The notes: generated by a model from the letters alone, not told the origin. Shown: positions 9,781 through 22,612, numbered from the stretch's first letter. The stretch is 64,000 nucleotides of DNA from Quercus robur (GCF_932294415.1 NC_065537.1:620001-684000), one strand, 5' to 3'. Translations and numbers: made by a program.

Positions 9781-10915
9781 ACGATCGGTAAGGTTTTTTT
9801 TTTTTTTATTTTTTTTTTTCTTTCATTCCCTTAAATACATAGTTTGTTGAGAAATTTCTTTTAACACAAAAGATAAAAAAATTTCTTTTGTTGAGAAACT
9901 CTGTGCTTGTATTTTGTTGAGAATGGGTATTTTTGTTGTAATTAATCCCAGCTCATGTTTGTTGAGAATGGGTATTTTTATTTTTGTTGAGAATGGGTCT
10001 ATCTAGCTGGCTTTCTTTATGTATATTCTGCAATTCAATATGTTACAGAAGGAGAGTTCTATCCAGCTCAGGTAATTTACTTCACTCTTGTTTCTATTTT
10101 TTTGGGGGGGTTTCTTAGAAGATTATTTTGATTTAACAAGTTCTTGTCTGTGATATTGAATGAATGTTGACTGCCTAGTTGGTTCTGTTGACACAAACGA
10201 CTAGTGCTAATGTAAAGATTGGTATTTGAAGCAGTGTATAGTTGTATAGTCCCACTTCATAGGCACAAATTATTGTTATTACATATTTATTCATGTAGTG
10301 AAAATGTATTATATGGTTATAAAACTTACGTTTATTTGGGTTGGCATAGTGTCAAAGTGAAACCATGTATACTGCCAAAACATTTATTAGTGTCAATCCG
10401 TCCTGTTTTGCTCCTTGTAAGTTTGTTTACTTGTGTTCCTTGCAAATATGTATCTTAACAAATCTTTAATGCATCAGTAACACTGTAATGTAATATATCC
10501 AAAGTTCTTTAGTTTTCTTTTCATCTAAGCTAATTTTTAATGTGTCATTAACACTATTTATTTGTAATGATGTGTTTCAAAGCTTTTGTAGCAATTTGAT
10601 CTTTATTACAATAGTTTCTTAATGCAAGCTCTTTAGCTTCACATTTTCTTGATTAAGCTAAAGGGTATGAATAAATTGGTCTAGCTTATAACCAAGCTCA
10701 CTTACAGCTAAGATTTTCATTGGATTGGATGTTGTCACAGTAACATATTTAGCCTTTCATAAGAGCTATTCATTATAAAGACTGAAGTACTTATAAGTTT
10801 AACTTTTCTTTTGCAGGCTAAATACACATTGTTTGCAATAACTTTGGATTTTTTCTGAAAGTTGTAAGCTTAGCTTGAGCAAAGTAAGTAAATTTTAGTT
10901 GAAAACCTTATAAAA

Positions 10916-11600
10916 CTCTATACTTGTGATGTTGGAAATTGGATTTGTGGTGGTATGTTATGTTGGAGCAAGCGGGTGGCTTGCATGGTGTTATAAGGTG
11001 GTTTAAATACATATTGGGAGTGTTTTACAATTCTTGCAAATGTGAATGAGTATTGTTGATTAGATGTTATGAATATTACTTTATTTGATTTCAATACTTG
11101 TAAGTACTCTATACTTGTGATGTTTGTGATTGGTTTTGTGATGAGTTGTTGTATTGGAGCAAGCGGGTGTCTTGCATGGTGTTATAAGGTGGTTTAAATT
11201 CATATTGGGAGTGTTTTTAGTGTCTTGAAAATGTGAATGGAACTTGTTAATTAGATATGATGAATATTGCTTTATTCATTTTCAATACTTGTAAGCACTC
11301 TATATTTGTGATGTTTGTGATTGGTTTTGTGGTGGGTTGTTGTATTGGAGCAAGCGGGTGGCTTGCATGGTGTTATAAGGTGGTTTAAATTCATATTGGG
11401 AGTGTTTTTAGTTTCTTGAGAATGTGAATGGAACTTGTTAATTAGATATGATGAATATTACTTTATTCAATTTCAATACTTGTGAGTACTCTATACTTGT
11501 GATGTTTGTGATTGGTTTTGTGGTGGGTTGTTGTATTGGAGCAAGCGGGTGGCTTGCATGGTGTTATAAGGTAGTTTAAATTCATATTGGGAATGTATAT
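10916..11600 (+). repeat. 191-bp tandem repeat, 3.6 copies, in the CACTA 5' region
   Basis: Units start CTCTATA at 10916, 11107, 11298 and 11489, exactly 191 bases apart. Each contains GGAGCAAGCGGGTGGCTTGC and GGTGTTATAAGGT. The fourth unit stops about 185 bases before the transposase ATG. Related units in inverted orientation occur at 26760-27150. Confidence 0.9.
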
Positions 11601-11780
11601 TTGTGTGTGCAACGTATATTTTTTTAAGTTTAATATAGACTTGTGCATTCATGAATGTGATAGAACTTTATCTAAGTAACATATAGACTTAAATGTTAGA
11701 ATACATTATGCATGAGTTGTCCTTATTTTACTAAAGTAGGATTCATTTTATAATTGTAGTCAAACATGGATAAAAGTTAG

Positions 11781-14368
11781 ATGACAATGGGTAAGACACC
11801 CGATGACAGATTAAGTCATCCATATATTGAAGGGATCAATGCATTTATTAATTCCGCAAGAGCGGTTGTGGACTTGAGTGATAATATTCTATGCCCGTGT
11901 ATTCACTGTGTGAATTGCTATCAACAATCTCCTCAAACTGTGCATATCCATTTGCTTCATCGTGGAATTATGCAATCTTACATTAATTGGTATAATCATG
12001 GAGAACCTCGTGTATTGAACAAGAACATTCATGATAATGAAATGTCAGATGGTGATCATATGGATGGCATCGATGCCTTGGTAGATGACCGAATTAGAGG
12101 GGAACCAAGAAATGCAACCGAAGATGAGGAGGTGCGTCATTTTGACAAACTTGAGGAAGATGCAAAACGTGAGTTGTATCCGGGTTGCACTGATTATAGT
12201 ATCTTGAAGTTTGTTATTGAGATGTTGAATGTAAAGGTAATGACCAACTTAAGTAATAATAGATTTGATATGATGCTAGAATTGCTGACAAAGGTTTTAC
12301 CGAAAGGTAACTTGGTTCTAAGGTCAACTTATGAAGCAAAGAAGATATTACGTGACTTGGGCATGTCATTCGAGTATATAGATGCATGCAAAAATGATTG
12401 TGCATTATTTTGGAAGGAAAATGAAAATCTTGATAAATGTCCGATGTGTGAGGTGCCTAGGTACAAAGATACACGTACCCAAGGTAAGAAGATTCCTCAT
12501 AAAGTATTGCGTTACTTTCCATTGACACCGAAACTGAGGAGATTGTACATGTCAGGCCAAAGAGCTAAGGATATGAGATGGTATATAGACAAACGTGTGG
12601 ACGATGGGATAATGAGGCATCCGGCTGATAGTGAGGAGTGGAAGGAATTTGATTTGCAACATCCTGATTTTGCCCTCGAACCTCGCAATGTAAGGTTGGG
12701 GTTGGCTACAGATGGATTTAATCCTTTTGGGAATATGAACAATAATTATAGTATGTGGCCTGTCATACTTATCCCCTATAATCTACCGCCTTGGTTGGTT
12801 ATGAAGGAGCCATATTTTATGTTGTCCTTGCTTATTCCCGGTCCCCATCAACTGGGGAATGATATTGATATTTACTTGAAACCATTAGTTGATGAGTTAA
12901 AGGAGTTGTGGGAAGAAGGTGTAGAAACTTATGATGCTTATAGTAAAGAGTATTTTCAGATGCGTGCAACTTTGTTGTGGACAATACATGACTCTCCTGG
13001 ATTTGGTAACGTATCCAGGTGGAGGACAAAGGGTTATCATTCTTGTTACACTTGCAACGATCAACCATACTCAGAAGCTTTGGAAAGTAAAATTAGATTC
13101 ATTAATCATCGAGCTTATTTACCTATGGAACATCGTTGGAGACATAGTCGATTGCATAATGGTTTACCAGAGAAATGGAAGAGATCTTTAGAGTTACAAG
13201 TGGGAAAGATACAAGAGCAGCTAGATAGAATGCCAAATATAATTTTAGGAAAGCATCCAAGTAACAAGAAGAGACAACTCATTGGGGAGCCAAATTGGTC
13301 AAAGGTAAGTATTTTGTACAAGCTTCCATACTGGAAAAATAAGAAGCTTAAGCACAACATTGATGTCATGCATGTGGAGAAGAACATTAGTGAGAGTACT
13401 TATGGTACTTTGTTGGGCATTGAGGGGAAAAATAAGGACACTAACAAGGCACGGATAGACTTGCAAAATATGAACTTCAAGCACACGTTGGATTTGAAAC
13501 AATGTCCTGATGGATCATATGACAAGCCTCGGGCTTTCTTTTCATTAAGCCCCAATGAAAGAGATGGTTTTTATGACTTTTTGAAATCAGGCAAGTATTC
13601 GGATGGCTATGCAGCCAACATATCAAGGTCAGTGAATGCAAAAAATGGTAGATTATCTTGTTTGAAAAGCCATGACTGTCATGTGCTACTACAACGAATT
13701 CTTCCAATTGGGTTGCGAGGGTTTGCAGATAAAGACATTAGTATTATATTGTTTGAGTTAGGCAACTTCTTCCAAGACTTATGCTCAAGGACCCTAAAGC
13801 GGAGTGAATTGGAGAAACTAGAAGAACATATAGTTCTTATACTATGCAAGCTTAAGAGGTTCTTGCCTCCAACATTCTTTGATGTTATGGTCCACCTTGC
13901 TGTTCACTTGTCTCGAGAAGCAATTCTAGGGGGCTCGGTACAATATCGGTGGATGTATCCAATTGAAAGGTAATTAGATCCTTTGATGCATTCATCAATT
14001 GCATATTTCCCACGTGGTATAAAATCACATTCTGTGTGTATTTTTTTCCTCGTAGGTACCTTGAAAAATTGAAAAGATACGTTTCCAACCGAGCTCGACC
14101 AGAAGGTTTGATTGCAGAGGCTTACATTCTTAAAGAATGTATTAACAATTGGTCTTTGTATATTGATGGGATCGAAACTGTGCATAATCGAAGAGAAAGA
14201 AATGAAGATTTTGGTGAATCTAGCGAAGGATTGATAGTTTTTTCACAGACTGCCCGACCTATAGGTGGTAGGCAAAATGATGGCGACTTCTCTCGTGCAT
14301 TGCTTGATACTACTCATTGGTACTTGTTGTACAATAGTCCTGAGCTAGAGCCTTATTTAAAGTATGTG
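11781..14368 (+). CDS. TNP2-type CACTA transposase (two exons recognised, 3' end lost)
   Basis: This protein would cut the element at its CACTA ends. Exon 1 is 11781-13969 (ATG ATGACAATGGG). An 86-base intron with GT-AG ends runs 13970-14055; removing it joins the DUF4218 parts (WMYPIER and YLEKLKRYV). Domains in order: an N-terminal transposase-associated zinc-binding region (CPCIHCVNC, then HIHLLHRG, about residues 38-62), the Transposase_21 core with GLATDGFNPFG and PGPHQLGNDIDIYL, a Cys box (GYHSCYTCN), and DUF4218 near the end (HLAVHLSREA). Exon 2 reaches ELEPYLK near 14361, followed by GTATGTG. The usual C-terminal segment was not found, so the gene is probably truncated. Apart from that the reading frame is intact. 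Confidence 0.88.
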
Positions 14369-14728
14369 ATTTCATATGCATATATTGTTTAATCAAGTTT
14401 TGAATATTATCCACAATGCTTAGCTGTAAATTGGCGTACAAGTGCAAAGTAATTTGTCAAGTTACAACGTAAAAAATTGGAAAAGTGTTGATGCTGCTAC
14501 TGGAGATGTGGTGCTTCAAAGTATCGAGATAAATTTATATTGATAATGTCTAACTTGTCTTTGTTGTCATTAAGCATATTAAATTCACATAATAATAATT
14601 TTATAATACATATATACTTCAATTTACAGGATCAGTTTAAGCTAGAAGGAGATTCCAACTTAGTAACGAAAACAATAAATACAAAATGTGGAAGATTATT
14701 GAGTAGCGGCTCTAACAAGTTGTATTAG

Positions 14729-15755
14729 ACTTATAAAAAGCTCGAACAATCTCATGGTGCTGACCATGCAAAAACCCACCCGCCAAAGAATGTCACACTT
14801 GCGCAGTGGACTGGACTCATTGAAGGGAGATGGACCAATAAGGATTGGCTGGTAAATTTTTTATGCGTATATTATTATTATCCAATATTTAACTATATTA
14901 TGTTGTCAAATGATTAGATTAATACTTAGATGAAGTAAATGTATATTGTTTTAGTCATGATCTAATAAATATCTTGAATGTTCTTTATTAGGAAAAATCA
15001 AGAATTAACTCTGAAAATAGGAGCAAAACTTCAGGCAAACATAGATGCGGGACAAAGGCACTTGCTGTTAGGGTTGATGAGGAGGTGTGTTTTTTCATTT
15101 TCTTAAACCTTAAGTGTATTACATGTTGTGATTAATTAACTATAAATAACTAACACTCGAATGTTAATTAATTAGACAAATAATAATGGCGGTCAAGTTC
15201 CTGAATTGGCAAAAATCTACAAAGATGTTCATTTCAATCCAAATACAAATAGGTGGATACAGCCTGAGGATGAAGCGACATATGTATGTGTATCATTCCA
15301 TCCCTATTATTCCATCTTTATCATTTTGTAAAGCTATAGCATATGTTTTATTAATGTTGTGATTACTTGTTTTTTTCTCTTTCAAATGGTAGGAAACTAT
15401 TCTCAAAGTGCAAGAGGATCATTGTCAAGATCCTAATGCAATTCTCCTTACACAAGAGGAGATCTCAAACTTGGTTTTTAAGAAGAAATCTGGTATTGTA
15501 AAAGGACTTGGCATGAGACTTTCCTCTTCTCTAGTAACCACTGCCTCATCTAGTTCCTTGGTGGAGTATATTCATCGGTTAGAAAGTGAGATAATTGAGC
15601 TCAAAGAGGCAAGAGCTAGGGACGAAGAGGAGCGAGCTAAGGAGCAAGAGGCGCGAGCTAAGCAGGATGAAGTCCAAAAGAATATTCTTAATTTTTTGAG
15701 GAGCAAGGGTTATGATGATGCTTTTACCTATGGAGGTGGTTCATCTTCAAGCTAA
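14729..15755 (+). CDS. TNPA-like CACTA protein (Transposase_24 / Ptta-En-Spm type), four exons
   Basis: The frame joins cleanly over GT-AG introns: exons 14729-14851, 14992-15084, 15176-15283 and 15393-15755, all in phase 0. Conserved pieces include LAQWTGLIEGRW, RCGTKALAVRVDE and DVHFNPNTNRWI, as in plant transposase Ptta/En/Spm proteins. The C-terminus is a charged coiled coil built on repeats of EARA and EERAKEQ, then a Ser-rich tail. By analogy with En/Spm it would bind the subterminal repeats and help excision. Any first exons upstream of 14729 (perhaps in 14635-14728) are not resolved, so the N-terminus is incomplete as given. Confidence 0.78.
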
Positions 15756-16284
15756 ATCACTTATTGGTTAGTACTTTATCTTTAAATTAAAACACTTCAT
15801 TTTTTATGTATCATTTGAAACTAATATTTGTCATGTGATAGGTTATTCAATCTTTAGTTTATGATACTGAAGATATAGAAGTGAAATTTCTGTTGGCACT
15901 ATGTAGAATTATATTGGACTAAAGATTTATATTTAACTAAAGATTTATATTTGTGCAGATTTCTTATTGGTGGCTTTAGGGGATTTCCTTTAGGCATTAT
16001 TTAAAGACATATGAGGACATCTTCCGTTAGTTCTAATTATATTATGCTACATGTTTTGTATTGTTATAAAACATCTTAAGTTATTGTATGTGTTGCAAAC
16101 ACTTATTGTATGGAAGGAGTTTGAATTGGATACTTACTTTAATTTTAACTTGTGGAATGTATGGATCGATTTTTTATAAATGTGTTGTTGAAATAAATAT
16201 GTTAATCAAATGTGAGGTTTTAATAATGTAATGACAGGTTACAGGTTAATATCAACGCCATTAAAATAATAAAAATAGAAAATA

Positions 16285-16808
16285 AGTTTTAGTGACGAAT
16301 TTTTTCGTCACAAATATGGCAACAAAAAATTGTTTTAGTGACAAAATATTTCGTCACTAAATGTAGAGGAATTTTGTAAAAAATGATTTTAGTGACGAAA
16401 ATTTTCGTCTCTATATGTGTCTGGATTTTCTTAAAAATAGTTTTAGTGACGAATTTTTTCGTCACTATATATACCCGAAAATAATTTTAGTAACGAAATT
16501 GTTCGTCACTAAATATGATTTAATAAACCGAAATGGTTTTAGTGACGAAAATGATTTAAATGCTGTTTTTAGCAAGGAAAACATTTAGCGACGAAAACGT
16601 TTCGTCGCTAAAAGTTTTTTTTAAAAAAACAAATTGGACTTTTAGTGACGAAATTTTTCGTCGACAGGACTTTTAGCGACGGGGCTACAGCTACAAAACG
16701 AATTTCGTCACTAAAAGTCCAATTTCGTCACTAAAAGTTCTTAGTGACGAAAAACAGGACTTTTAGTGACGAATTTTTTCGTCACTAAAAATACATTTTC
16801 TTGTAGTG
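16285..16808. repeat. Right subterminal repeats of the CACTA element
   Basis: Dense TTTTAGTGACGAA and TTCGTCACTAAA motifs run up to the right TIR, mirroring the left end. Confidence 0.85.
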
Positions 16809-18203
16809 CTGTTTTATACCGTTTGCCATTGTGGGATTTACCCCTTTTGTCTCTCAACCATTTTTGGCTCCTGCTGGGCATCCCTCCAGGACTACCCACT
16901 CGCCTGCCGGCTGTCCAACCATTACCTCTGCCCAGAGTGTGTTCATTGCGCCACTCTCCATTTCCAAACAAAATTACTTGCCTTGTTTCTTACCTCTCCC
17001 TGTTCTTGTTTTACCCATATGGATAAGGATTAAACTAACTCATCACATACTTCTATGACATGCATCAAATGGCTCCAGCCCATACTTGCCTATTTTGGGT
17101 GAAATACCATCCTAGCAAGACATTTCCCCTAAAGAAGTTTGAGTGGAAACCCCAGAATAGACCCCCTTTTCTCCCCGTCGCCAAACCACACCTTTTGAAT
17201 ACCTTGACCTATAGGCCACCTCCCATGTATTGGCTGGGTACAAGTAAGTGGTGTCTTGACCCTTTGTGCATGCTCCACCTCATCTGAATTTGTTTCTTTC
17301 TGGCCCTCACACCATTTCTACTGCCCTTGCGTTGTCTGGTTCTACTGTATGTACTAGTTGATGTTTATCCTTTGTGGAGTGAAGGATGAGTGGACTTTTA
17401 GTCTCATACTTTCTTCCTTTCATCCCTTCCTAGGCTGGGTATTGCTTAGGTGAAAACCTGCATCTTCATAGCCTGCTAAGCCCATGCTTTCTTCTTTATG
17501 GTCGTGGGCCTTTTGGCCATTAATCCTACCATGCTGCTTCATTGTGTCTGCTACAGCTTTGTCTTTCCTTTTACTTCTTATTATCCTATGGGCTTGCAGG
17601 CTGATGTTCCTGTTGTATCAGCCCATTGCTTCATTAATCCCTTACTTAGAGCTTCCTTGGCTCACTTACCACATCTTTACCTCTTATGGGCTTATTGGCT
17701 ATCATTCTTGCCATATCAGCCCATTTTACCACTTTATTCTTTGGGCTTCTTTAGCCCATTTACTTCTTCTTTACCTCTTTTTACTCCCATGGGTTTGTTG
17801 CTAAATTCCTTGGGCTTCTTTGGCTCTTTTACTACATCTTTACCTCTTATTATTCTTATCGGCTTATTGACCATCATTCCTGCCATGGCAGCCCATTGAG
17901 TTTACTAATTCATTCCTTGGGCTTCCCCGGCCCATTTACTTCTTCTTTACCTCTTATTATTCCCACGAGCTTACTACTTCATTCCTTGGGTATCCTCAGT
18001 CCATTTATTTCTTCTTTACCTCTTGTTATTTTTTGGGCCTGTTGGCTATCAATCCTTCTACTTTAGCCCACTGGTCTTGTGTCCTTATTTCTTTACCATT
18101 TGGCCCCTTGCTTTCTTCTCACCTTCTTTATTATTGGGCTTCTTTTGTTGTTGGGCCCTTTATCAAAAATGGGCATCAACATTCAGCCCTTTGAGCATAT
18201 GGA
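16809..18203. repeat. CT-rich unassigned repetitive DNA with imperfect tandem units
   Basis: From about 17650 to 18040 a block like CCTTGGGCTTCTTTGGCCCA followed by TTTACTTCTTCTTTACCTCT recurs about five times at irregular spacing of 60-105 bases. No coding potential is convincing. It could be part of a long LTR, but no LTR ends were found. Confidence 0.5.
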
Positions 18204-19384
18204 TTGCTCCTGCAATTCATATGCGAATATTTATGCAATATTCTTTTGCGGGTTTTTAAATGGTGGACCCCACCTTGTTTCCTTTTTTGCCATGAACAGG
18301 CTTGTCTCTTTGAGTTTCCCAATTTAGTAGTTATTCTGAAACACAAACTTTGCTTCACTAATGTGATGCTACTTTTGAGGGCTGACCCACTGCCACCCTT
18401 CACAGCGCTTTTATTTGTCTCAGCCTTTTCACTTTCTTTTTCTCACACTTTCCCCAACCTTCTCACAATCTTTCTTTTCTCTCTTATTCCCTTTACTGTC
18501 TCATCTTCCCCAAATCTCTTTGCCCATTATCTCTATCATTCAATCCGTCTACCATGTCGCCGGCGAAGAATGAGAGTTCTTCCCACCGTAAAGAAACAAA
18601 AACCCCAAGAACCCATGCATAGGGAAACCCAAGAAACGGCTTCAACACATCTAGGCAATCATAGATCGAACATGTATCACCAAAGGACCCAAAACGTCTT
18701 TCACAATAAATGCGATGGGCATGGAAGTCAAAGCAATTTGACCTTTCATATTCCAACCGCATCTGTAAATACGAAGGTAGGAATAGAAGGGAAAAACTAT
18801 GCTGGGGATGGTTTTGCCCATCCCAAGCATCCATTACCAACGGATCCAAAACCATTAGTATTAGCAATTACTTATATCCTAAGGGGTAGAGACCAATATA
18901 AAGGCACAAATAACCAGAGAAAGGTACGCAACGCATTCGTAATAACTTTTTGGCCAAATAGTGATTCTCTTTACGATTAAACTTTGATCTTATATATTGA
19001 CTAGCCCGTTAGAGACTCTTTGGCATACACCACACTAGTGTATTCCAAATTTTCTTATCCTTTTTTGTAGGATTCCACAATTGCTAAATTGACATCGTCC
19101 ATTTGTATTAACAAGGAGTTCAACTGATAAATTTATACTTCATCATATAATATTAAAATGCTAAACAAAACGTAGCCAATCTTGGTCAAAAATATTTGAG
19201 ACTAAAATATTAGTTATTGTTTCTGTTGTACTTTGAGGTGGTTGTACATGCCTGTGATCCAAGATAAAATAGTTCAGCTAGATTCACGAGAAAAAGAGAC
19301 AAATTAGATATTACGAAAATTAAACTATACTTAATAAGACTCTTTTAACTAGATGGAATAGGTATATTTTCATAATTAAGTGTT
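18204..19384. other. No supported gene
   Basis: An open frame of 258 codons (18204-18980) has no recognised motif and runs through CT-rich DNA, so it is not called. The stretch just left of 19385 may be the unbroken left flank of the SPH duplication. Confidence 0.4.
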
Positions 19385-19647
19385 GAATTCATCTTCACTA
19401 TCTAACACAAGAATAAATGAAAACAAGACATGTTGGCTAACAGGCTAACAGCGTCCTAGATGTTACTATATGGCTATAACTCTCCGACTACTCATATCGA
19501 AACGTTGAAATTGATTATGCAATTAAGCATTATCACATATTAAATTCATTTATCTAATGCTCTATATTAATTTAATGTTAACAGTTCATTTCTCTTCTTT
19601 AACTCATATTCATAAAATTCACATCGGTTGGATTTTTCCATTAGAAG

Positions 19648-19655
19648 TATATAAA
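19648..19655 (+). promoter_or_regulatory. TATA box of SPH copy B
   Basis: TATATAAA, 75 bases before the ATG, as in copy A. Confidence 0.6.
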
Positions 19656-19722
19656 CGCATAATGCATGCACCAGAACAAGCACCGATACCACCTTAACCA
19701 TTGGTGTCATCCTTAGTACGAA

Positions 19723-20262
19723 ATGAACATGCGTGTCCTTGAGAATTTCAGTAAATTCACCTTTTTTCTCGTTTTTTTGCTCATATTTTTGCCCTCATCA
19801 AACGGTGGGTTCTTAAATGGCTTAAAGAATGCTTGGGATAATCTGGTTGATGGTTTTCCAATCACAAGTACCATGCAGCTTACGTCTCATGTAAACCACC
19901 CTCTTTCTGTAGCTTGTGTGTTGGACGAAGGCATTCGGAAAGCGGCCATTATTAAACCAGGCCAGACATTTAGTTTCAAATTTCAAGAACGATCCGTGGA
20001 AAGAAACCACATGATGTGTTTCTTGTGGCACCGTGGTAAAAAAGAGTTAGGGTGGTTTTATCCATTATATTATGGCACAGGTCCGTGTAAGCATCTAGCT
20101 ACTAATATCTGGTCCAAGGATAGAAAAATTTGTAAACGGAACCTTTATTCAAACCATGCTTTAGGTGCCGTCCGGTACAATGGAGAAACTGAAACATTCA
20201 AATATGAGCCGATCAAGGACAAATGGTGGACTGTTGTCTATCCGAGTACAAAGCCATTGTAA
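19723..20262 (+). CDS. S-protein homologue (plant self-incompatibility S1 family), copy B
   Basis: The 179-residue protein is identical to copy A at 6406-6945: signal peptide about 1-28, then a small mature domain with four cysteines. No base change was seen in the coding sequence, the leader or the first 460 bases after the stop. Promoter and poly(A) signal (20324-20329) are retained, so both copies look equally able to be expressed. The left flank here is not interrupted by a retrotransposon, unlike copy A, so this copy may represent the older arrangement. Biological role is unknown beyond the family. Confidence 0.9.
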   Translation: MNMRVLENFSKFTFFLVFLLIFLPSSNGGFLNGLKNAWDNLVDGFPITSTMQLTSHVNHPLSVACVLDEGIRKAAIIKPGQTFSFKFQERSVERNHMMCFLWHRGKKELGWFYPLYYGTGPCKHLATNIWSKDRKICKRNLYSNHALGAVRYNGETETFKYEPIKDKWWTVVYPSTKPL

Positions 20263-21519
20263 TCTATATATAAAAGTCCCAATCCTATGTGTGGGAAAGC
20301 AAAAATGAAGTTGAATTTATAGTAATAAATTATTACTGAGCTATATATGAATGAACCATTAACTACAAAGTAGAGAGAATCAATGTCGCAAACCCGCACA
20401 CGCCGCACACCAGTATGATAAAAAAAGAAAGAAAAAAAAAAAAAAAAAACAATGAGGTTGCATGATCTTTTATACCAATTAAGGTGATATACAGATTTGA
20501 AAAGCTGTTACCTACACTCCGTTTATTTCAATATAAAATATTATTATCATTAAAGAAATTTTCAAATCTTTGGTGTAATGTTTCACAATTTCAAAAGCTT
20601 TTACACAAAAATTTTCATTCAATTAAAAATATTATACAAGTTTAACCATATTTTACAAGTTAATAAATATCTGAAAATTGAAAAATATTTTACTTTCAAA
20701 CAAATGGAGGGTTAGTCAAAACTCTCAAAACTTAAAAATCTTAATAGCCGTAAAAGATTCTATTGAATAAAATAACTATGGTTCATATAGACACATACCT
20801 TTGGTAGAACGGATCACCAAATTGCCGGATCTTGATCTTCGCTTGCTTTACTAACTCCTCACGATAACCTTTGTGGAACACCTCTAAGTTGCCGGAGAGG
20901 CTACTAGCGTCCCTCCTAATTTCCACGCTGCAAATCCTAGGGAACAGTAGATAGTGTCTCAGAGAGATGGCTTCTCAGAGAGATGGCTTATTTTGATAGA
21001 GCACTGAAAAACTATACATATGTTCACTCACTGTGACTATTGATCTAACTGATGTCGTTAAATTCTAGTAGAACTCACCTACTATCAGATATATGTTATC
21101 CCTAAAAGTACTCAATTGTTAAGTTTAAATTACTCCACCACTGATCTTGACAACTCATATAATTATCAGTTAGTTTAAATTTAAACTTACTTACCAGATA
21201 ACCCATGTGGACAATCCATGGGCCATGGTTTATGGGTTGGGTTAAACTAGCCCAATTTCTAACATCTCCCACTCGTCCACACTAGGTACTACAGTCAGAA
21301 CTAGCTCATCTCAATCTCCTGTCTAACCCTCTCTTTATATAAAAAAATGGAGTGTGGGACTTGATGAGAAGGTGTAGGTTAGAAGTTCTATATTAAGTCA
21401 CCATCTAAACTAAAATAGTACATCACTCATAATATCCTGTCTATGCCCTAGATTATTTGATCACACCCAATCAAGTTTCTTTAATCCCTCATGAGTTCAA
21501 AACTCAAAGCAACACTTGG

Positions 21520-21851
21520 AGGGGGTTGTTAGAGTTTACTGCTTTTGAACACGCAAGAAACAATATCCCTTTCCAGTCCCTTATCACTATCGCTACTGCT
21601 GCTCTAGATTGCCCTACTATTGCATCCACATTAAATTTGATTGTACTCATTGTTGGTTTAGACCAAGAGTAAGGTCTCCTAACCTGCACTGAAGAGTTAG
21701 AGATTTTTCTAACATTAGAGTGCTCCACAAAGTTTTTGAAAAGACACGACTTTAGAGTCTCAAAATTTGGAACGTTGCCTTCAAACACCTTCTTATTTCT
21801 AAGGTTCGATATATTTTTCATAAAGTATTGCTCCAAATAAGAGGAACTCAT
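21520..21851 (-). pseudogene. LINE-derived RNase H-like fragment
   Basis: The minus-strand frame reads RPYSWSKPTMSTIKFNVDAI and then VIRDWKGILFLACSKAVNS. This is the start of the RVT_3 RNase H-like domain found at the end of plant LINE ORF2 proteins, with the first catalytic Asp in NVD. It is cut off at 21520 where the SPH duplication ends, and nothing of the reverse transcriptase is present. Confidence 0.7.
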
Positions 21852-22612
21852 CTCCTCTCTAGCTTTCTTCTCTTCTTCTTTCTTTTCTCCATGTAGCTTT
21901 CCTTGGATATCTCTCTATGCGGCACCTCTTTCTTTGGCACTTTACAACATCAAACAAAGCTTTACAAATTCTCCTTGATTTGTGCACTTTACAAAAAAGC
22001 ATTGACACAAAACCCAAACTTGTTGTCTCTTTCCTTGCATTTTCTCCCAAGTGAAAATTCATTTTTTTATCTCTTGGTTTCACCCTTTATTTTCCCTCTC
22101 CCCTTAGGAGGATTCTTAGGCTAAAGCCATCAAATTCTTTGTTATATTGCCTATTCATAAGACTCTTTTCCTTTTGTAAAAGGAATACATTAATCCACAC
22201 AAAAAATCATCGACTAAATCAACCAAGCTTTGACAGCTATGTCCTGCAATTTAGGGTCGGGGGTGGGTTCAGATTTGGTAGCTATGTCCTACAATTTTGG
22301 GGTTTTGTTTTGGGATTTTATATGTTTTTGGTTTGGTGATAGTTGGTGACTACTGTAATGTTAATCTTAGCGTTTTTGTAGTTCTGTGTGTTGGTGTATT
22401 TGTTGGTTGTTCGTGGTGATTTTTGCCATGGTTGTGGAGGTGGTTCTATGCTGTGGTGGTAGATTTTCAGACTGTTGCTATGATATGTTTTTGTTGAATT
22501 ATTTTATTTTATTTTTTAATGTGTTGTATTATTATTTCTAATCTTGAAATAGAAATGTGATGTAGAGTTTGTTGTTAAACTTTATTAAAAAAAAAAAAAA
22601 AAAATTTGCTAA
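21852..22612. other. Non-coding, ends in an A tract
   Basis: No gene recognised. An A run at 22587-22604 follows AT-rich sequence and could be the tail of a retroposed copy, but no target duplication was found. Confidence 0.4.

Larger units (their letters stand above)
8597..16808 (+). mobile_element. CACTA (En/Spm) DNA transposon, 8.2 kb, near complete
   Basis: The element begins CACTACAACAAAATGTATTT and ends with the inverse AAATACATTTTCTTGTAGTG, an imperfect 20-bp TIR with the diagnostic CACTA end. The flanks are CCG on the left and CTG on the right, which fits a 3-bp target duplication with one CpG-type change. Both ends hold dense inverted GTGACGAAA/TTTCGTCAC motifs. Inside are a 191-bp tandem array, a TNP2-type transposase and a TNPA-like gene, both on the plus strand. 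The transposase appears to lack its C-terminal part, so autonomy is doubtful. It lies in the interval between the two SPH copies. Confidence 0.9.
19385..21519. repeat. Segmental duplication, copy B (SPH gene and flanks)
   Basis: Direct duplicate of 6066-8177, offset about 13.3 kb. Both copies have exactly 18 A residues in the tract after AAAG downstream of the gene, which points to very recent exchange. Copy B has an extra CAGAGAGATGGCTTCT unit near 20960. Confidence 0.9.

Noticed and set aside
18204-18980. Frame of 258 codons
   Set aside because: CT-rich, no domain, no supported start; likely chance.
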